Of a stretch of DNA of 64,000 bases, positions 61,726 to 64,000 are shown piece after piece (the stretch's first letter is position 1; the number at the start of each line of letters is the position of its first letter). Source of the stretch: JACMLD01 sp039916305 (GTDB lineage: Bacteria > Bacteroidota > Bacteroidia > Chitinophagales > Chitinophagaceae). A model generated the notes under the pieces. That model made no database searches. It was given only the letters and a program-made list of their open reading frames with translations, and was not told where the DNA came from. Position numbers and translations under genes: made by a program. The stretch spans positions 248,001-312,000 of the forward strand of contig JBDSLR010000017.1 in NCBI GenBank assembly GCA_039916305.1, written 5' to 3'.

Positions 61726-61733
61726 TAGCTTTG
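61726..61733 (+). promoter_or_regulatory. Putative -7 element before the GH127 gene
   Basis: TAGCTTTG, an exact TAnnTTTG match, 63-70 bases upstream of the ATG at 61796. The -33 TTTG position is not well matched. Confidence 0.45.
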
Positions 61734-61795
61734 GTAGTCGTGCTTGTCTGCCCGGCCGCTAATAGCCGTTTTCCGTAATGTTTCAAAAACGAAGG

Positions 61796-64000
61796 ATGAA
61801 AAAAAAATATTTTGGCCTGCTGCTGCTGGTTTCAGTTTGTATAGGGGAGGCTCAACCGCAATCGTATGTAACGGAAAAAAACAATGCTGCCATAAGGGTG
61901 AAACCTGTTGTTCCGATACAGGCATATGCTTTTAATTTAAAAGATGTGCGCCTGCTCAATGGTAGTCCTTTCAAAAATGCGATGGACAGGGATGCGGCCT
62001 ATTTACTACTGCTGGATAGCAAACGGTTACTGCACCGGTTTTACCTGAATGCGGGTTTGCCCACAAAAGGGGCTGTATATGGTGGATGGGAGAGTGATGG
62101 ACTGTCTGGCCACACACTGGGGCATTATCTTTCTGCCTGCGCCATGATGTATGCCTCTACAGGCGATAAGCGTTTCAAAGATAAAGTTGACAGCATTGTT
62201 AAGGAGCTGGCTGTTTGCCAACAGGCCAGGAAAACGGGCTATGTGGGCGCTATCCCCAAAGAAGATTCCATTTTTGGTAAACTGGCCAGGGGCGAAATTA
62301 AAACAGGCGGGTTCGATCTTAATGGTGGATGGAGCCCCTGGTATACCGTACACAAAGTAATGGCCGGTTTGCTGGATGCGTATATGCATTGCAGCAATAA
62401 GCAGGCTTTGGAAGTATTGAAGCAGATGGCCAACTGGACCGGAAATACCCTTAAAGATTTATCCCCGGAACAATTACAAAAAATGCTGCGCTGCGAATAT
62501 GGTGGCATGAATGACGTATTGGCCAGTCTCTATGCGGTAACCGGAGAAAAAAAATACCTGGATCTCTCCTATAAGTTTTACGATGATTTTGTAATGGAGC
62601 CGTTGTCAAAGAAAATTGATCCGCTTCCTGGCAAACATTCAAACACCAATGTGCCCAAGGCCATTGGTAGTGCCACTCAATACGAATTAACCGGGCGCGT
62701 GTCCGATAAAACCATTGCTTCTTTTTTCTGGCAAACCATGGTGCAGCACCATAGCTATGTAATTGGTGGTAACAGCAATTATGAATATTGCGGCGAAGAA
62801 GATAAGTTGAACGACCGGCTGAGCGATAACACCAGTGAAACCTGCAATACCTACAATATGCTGAAGCTGACGCGGCATTTGTTTTCGTGGCAGCCGGATG
62901 CAGCGCTGGGCGATTATTACGAAAGGGCTTTGTACAATCATATCCTGGCTTCGCAAAATCCGGAAACTGGTATGATGTGTTATTTTGTTCCGTTGCGCAT
63001 GGGTACCCAAAAATCGTTCAGCGATTCTTTTAATACGTTTACCTGTTGCGTGGGCAGTGGTATGGAAAACCATTCCAAATACGGGGAAGGTATTTACTAT
63101 GAGGGAAAAGATGGCAGCCTCTATGTAAACCTGTTTATACCATCTGTACTAAACTGGAAAAGCAAAGGCGCCAGCATTACCCAGCAAACAGATTATCCCG
63201 CAGAAGGGAAAATGGTTTTAAGTATCAGCGCCAAAAAGCCCGTTTCTTTTGCAGTGAGAATAAGAAAACCCTGGTGGATCAAAAATGGATATAAAATAAT
63301 GGTGAATGGACATTCAGCTCCTTCAACAGAAGAGAATGGATTTATTACGATAAAGAAAATATGGAAAACAAATGACCGCATCGTATTTACAGCAGCCATG
63401 AGTCTATATACGGAAAGTATGCCGGACAATGCTAACAGGGTGGCATTTTTGTATGGGCCATTGGTACTGGCAGGCCAATTGGGCAGCCAGATGCCTGAAC
63501 CTGTGTATGGCATACCCGTTTTATTAACAGATAATAAAAATATACGGGAATGGATTACTCCTGTGCCCGGTGAACCATTGACTTTTGAAACCAGGGCTAC
63601 CGGTAAACCTTTTGATATAAAGCTGGTACCATTTTATAAAACCTACAGGAATTATTACAGTGTGTACTGGGATTATTTTACCAATACGCAATGGACGGCC
63701 AGGCAGGAAGAATATGAAAAAGAAAAGAAAGATCAAAAAGAACTGGAAGCCAGAACGATTGATAATTTCCGGATTGGTGAAATGCAGCCGGAGAGGGATC
63801 ATAACTTAACCGCCACTGAAAGATCTTATGTAAGTGATGCAATGGGCATCAATGGCAGGGAGGCCAGGGCCGGCCATTCTTTTTCTTTTGAAATGAAAGT
63901 GGAATATGCAGCCGGTGCGGGTAACAGCCTTATATTAACTTATATTGGGGATGATAAAGACCGCAAGTTTGATATCATTGTAAACGATCGTAAAATAGCC
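61796..64000 (+). CDS. GH127-type beta-L-arabinofuranosidase, 5' portion (3' end outside window)
   Basis: 735 codons up to the window end with no stop. A signal peptide (MKKKYFGLLLLVSVCIGEAQ) comes first. The catalytic barrel (about 40-450) has GGWESDGLSGHTLGHYLS and GGFDLNGGWSPWYTVHK. Metal site residues align with those of the HypBA1 enzyme: Glu348 and Cys350 in S-E-T-C-N-T-Y-N, and Cys417-Cys418 in T-C-C-V-G-S-G, the zinc-bound cysteine nucleophile pair; Glu334 in CGEED is a candidate acid/base. A beta-sandwich C-terminal domain follows. It removes L-arabinofuranosyl residues from plant glycans outside the cell. It could also be a GH146 relative. Confidence 0.94.
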   Translation, partial: MKKKYFGLLLLVSVCIGEAQPQSYVTEKNNAAIRVKPVVPIQAYAFNLKDVRLLNGSPFKNAMDRDAAYLLLLDSKRLLHRFYLNAGLPTKGAVYGGWESDGLSGHTLGHYLSACAMMYASTGDKRFKDKVDSIVKELAVCQQARKTGYVGAIPKEDSIFGKLARGEIKTGGFDLNGGWSPWYTVHKVMAGLLDAYMHCSNKQALEVLKQMANWTGNTLKDLSPEQLQKMLRCEYGGMNDVLASLYAVTGEKKYLDLSYKFYDDFVMEPLSKKIDPLPGKHSNTNVPKAIGSATQYELTGRVSDKTIASFFWQTMVQHHSYVIGGNSNYEYCGEEDKLNDRLSDNTSETCNTYNMLKLTRHLFSWQPDAALGDYYERALYNHILASQNPETGMMCYFVPLRMGTQKSFSDSFNTFTCCVGSGMENHSKYGEGIYYEGKDGSLYVNLFIPSVLNWKSKGASITQQTDYPAEGKMVLSISAKKPVSFAVRIRKPWWIKNGYKIMVNGHSAPSTEENGFITIKKIWKTNDRIVFTAAMSLYTESMPDNANRVAFLYGPLVLAGQLGSQMPEPVYGIPVLLTDNKNIREWITPVPGEPLTFETRATGKPFDIKLVPFYKTYRNYYSVYWDYFTNTQWTARQEEYEKEKKDQKELEARTIDNFRIGEMQPERDHNLTATERSYVSDAMGINGREARAGHSFSFEMKVEYAAGAGNSLILTYIGDDKDRKFDIIVNDRKIA

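Larger units (their letters stand above)
61454..61795. other. Intergenic region between the hybrid kinase and the GH127 gene
   Basis: 342 bases. It holds the hairpin at 61695-61718 and the TAGCTTTG element at 61726-61733. On the minus strand a short stretch reads as a possible protein end, but no start or family is evident. Confidence 0.5.

Overview
The window comes from a member of the Bacteroidota, most likely the Chitinophagaceae or a close relative. Reasons: putative promoters follow the Bacteroidota -33 TTTG / -7 TAnnTTTG pattern; SecA carries a long insertion (1108 aa); many proteins belong to families common in this phylum (DUF4136, DUF4442, DUF4384, DUF4198, paired amidohydrolases, GH127). 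Composition is moderate in GC. I recognise no rRNA, tRNA or CRISPR array. The window looks chromosomal: secA, atpG, scpB, lysA, deoC and maeB are present, and the only mobile trace is a decayed IS200-like transposase.

Layout. 1-4.9 kb: the 3' end of a histidine kinase, small stress-type proteins (CsbD, lmo0937-like), a lone receiver, a BrkB-type membrane protein and an NtrC-type sigma-54 activator. 5-16 kb: nitronate monooxygenase-like enzyme, a secreted coiled-coil protein behind two palindromic operators, an ABC-2 exporter pair, a DUF4198 protein, an MlaE/MlaF lipid transporter pair with a lipoprotein gene, and a malic enzyme/phosphotransacetylase fusion. 16.6-23.6 kb: a membrane LytTR protein, a membrane protein, a luciferase-like monooxygenase and a five-gene operon (ABC ATPase, permease, GntR regulator, unknown protein, thioredoxin-like protein) behind a clear promoter and palindromic operator. 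23.5-35 kb: M20 peptidase, SPOR protein, deoC, two amidohydrolase genes, the transposase relic, two tandem paralogous secreted proteins and a serine hydrolase. 34.6-48 kb: secA, atpG, scpB, lysA, a protein with a lysine-rich tail, a membrane-anchored papain-like protease, a DUF4442 protein, a beta-CASP nuclease-like protein and a DUF4136 lipoprotein.

48-61.5 kb is almost entirely phosphotransfer signalling: four kinase cores, eight receiver domains and one Hpt domain, but only one DNA-binding output (LytTR). Its centre is a 2143-residue soluble hybrid kinase with eleven exact 92-residue HAMP-containing repeats, the architecture of fungal group III (Nik-1/Os-1) kinases but with a longer array. 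Organisation suggests a multistep phosphorelay. The window ends inside a GH127-type beta-L-arabinofuranosidase gene.

The observations most worth following are the poly-HAMP kinase with its two-unit block duplications, the paired operators, two heptanucleotide/inverted-repeat intergenic arrays, and the amidohydrolase modules that have lost their metal ligands. All functional names are from reading motifs by eye; no database search was run.
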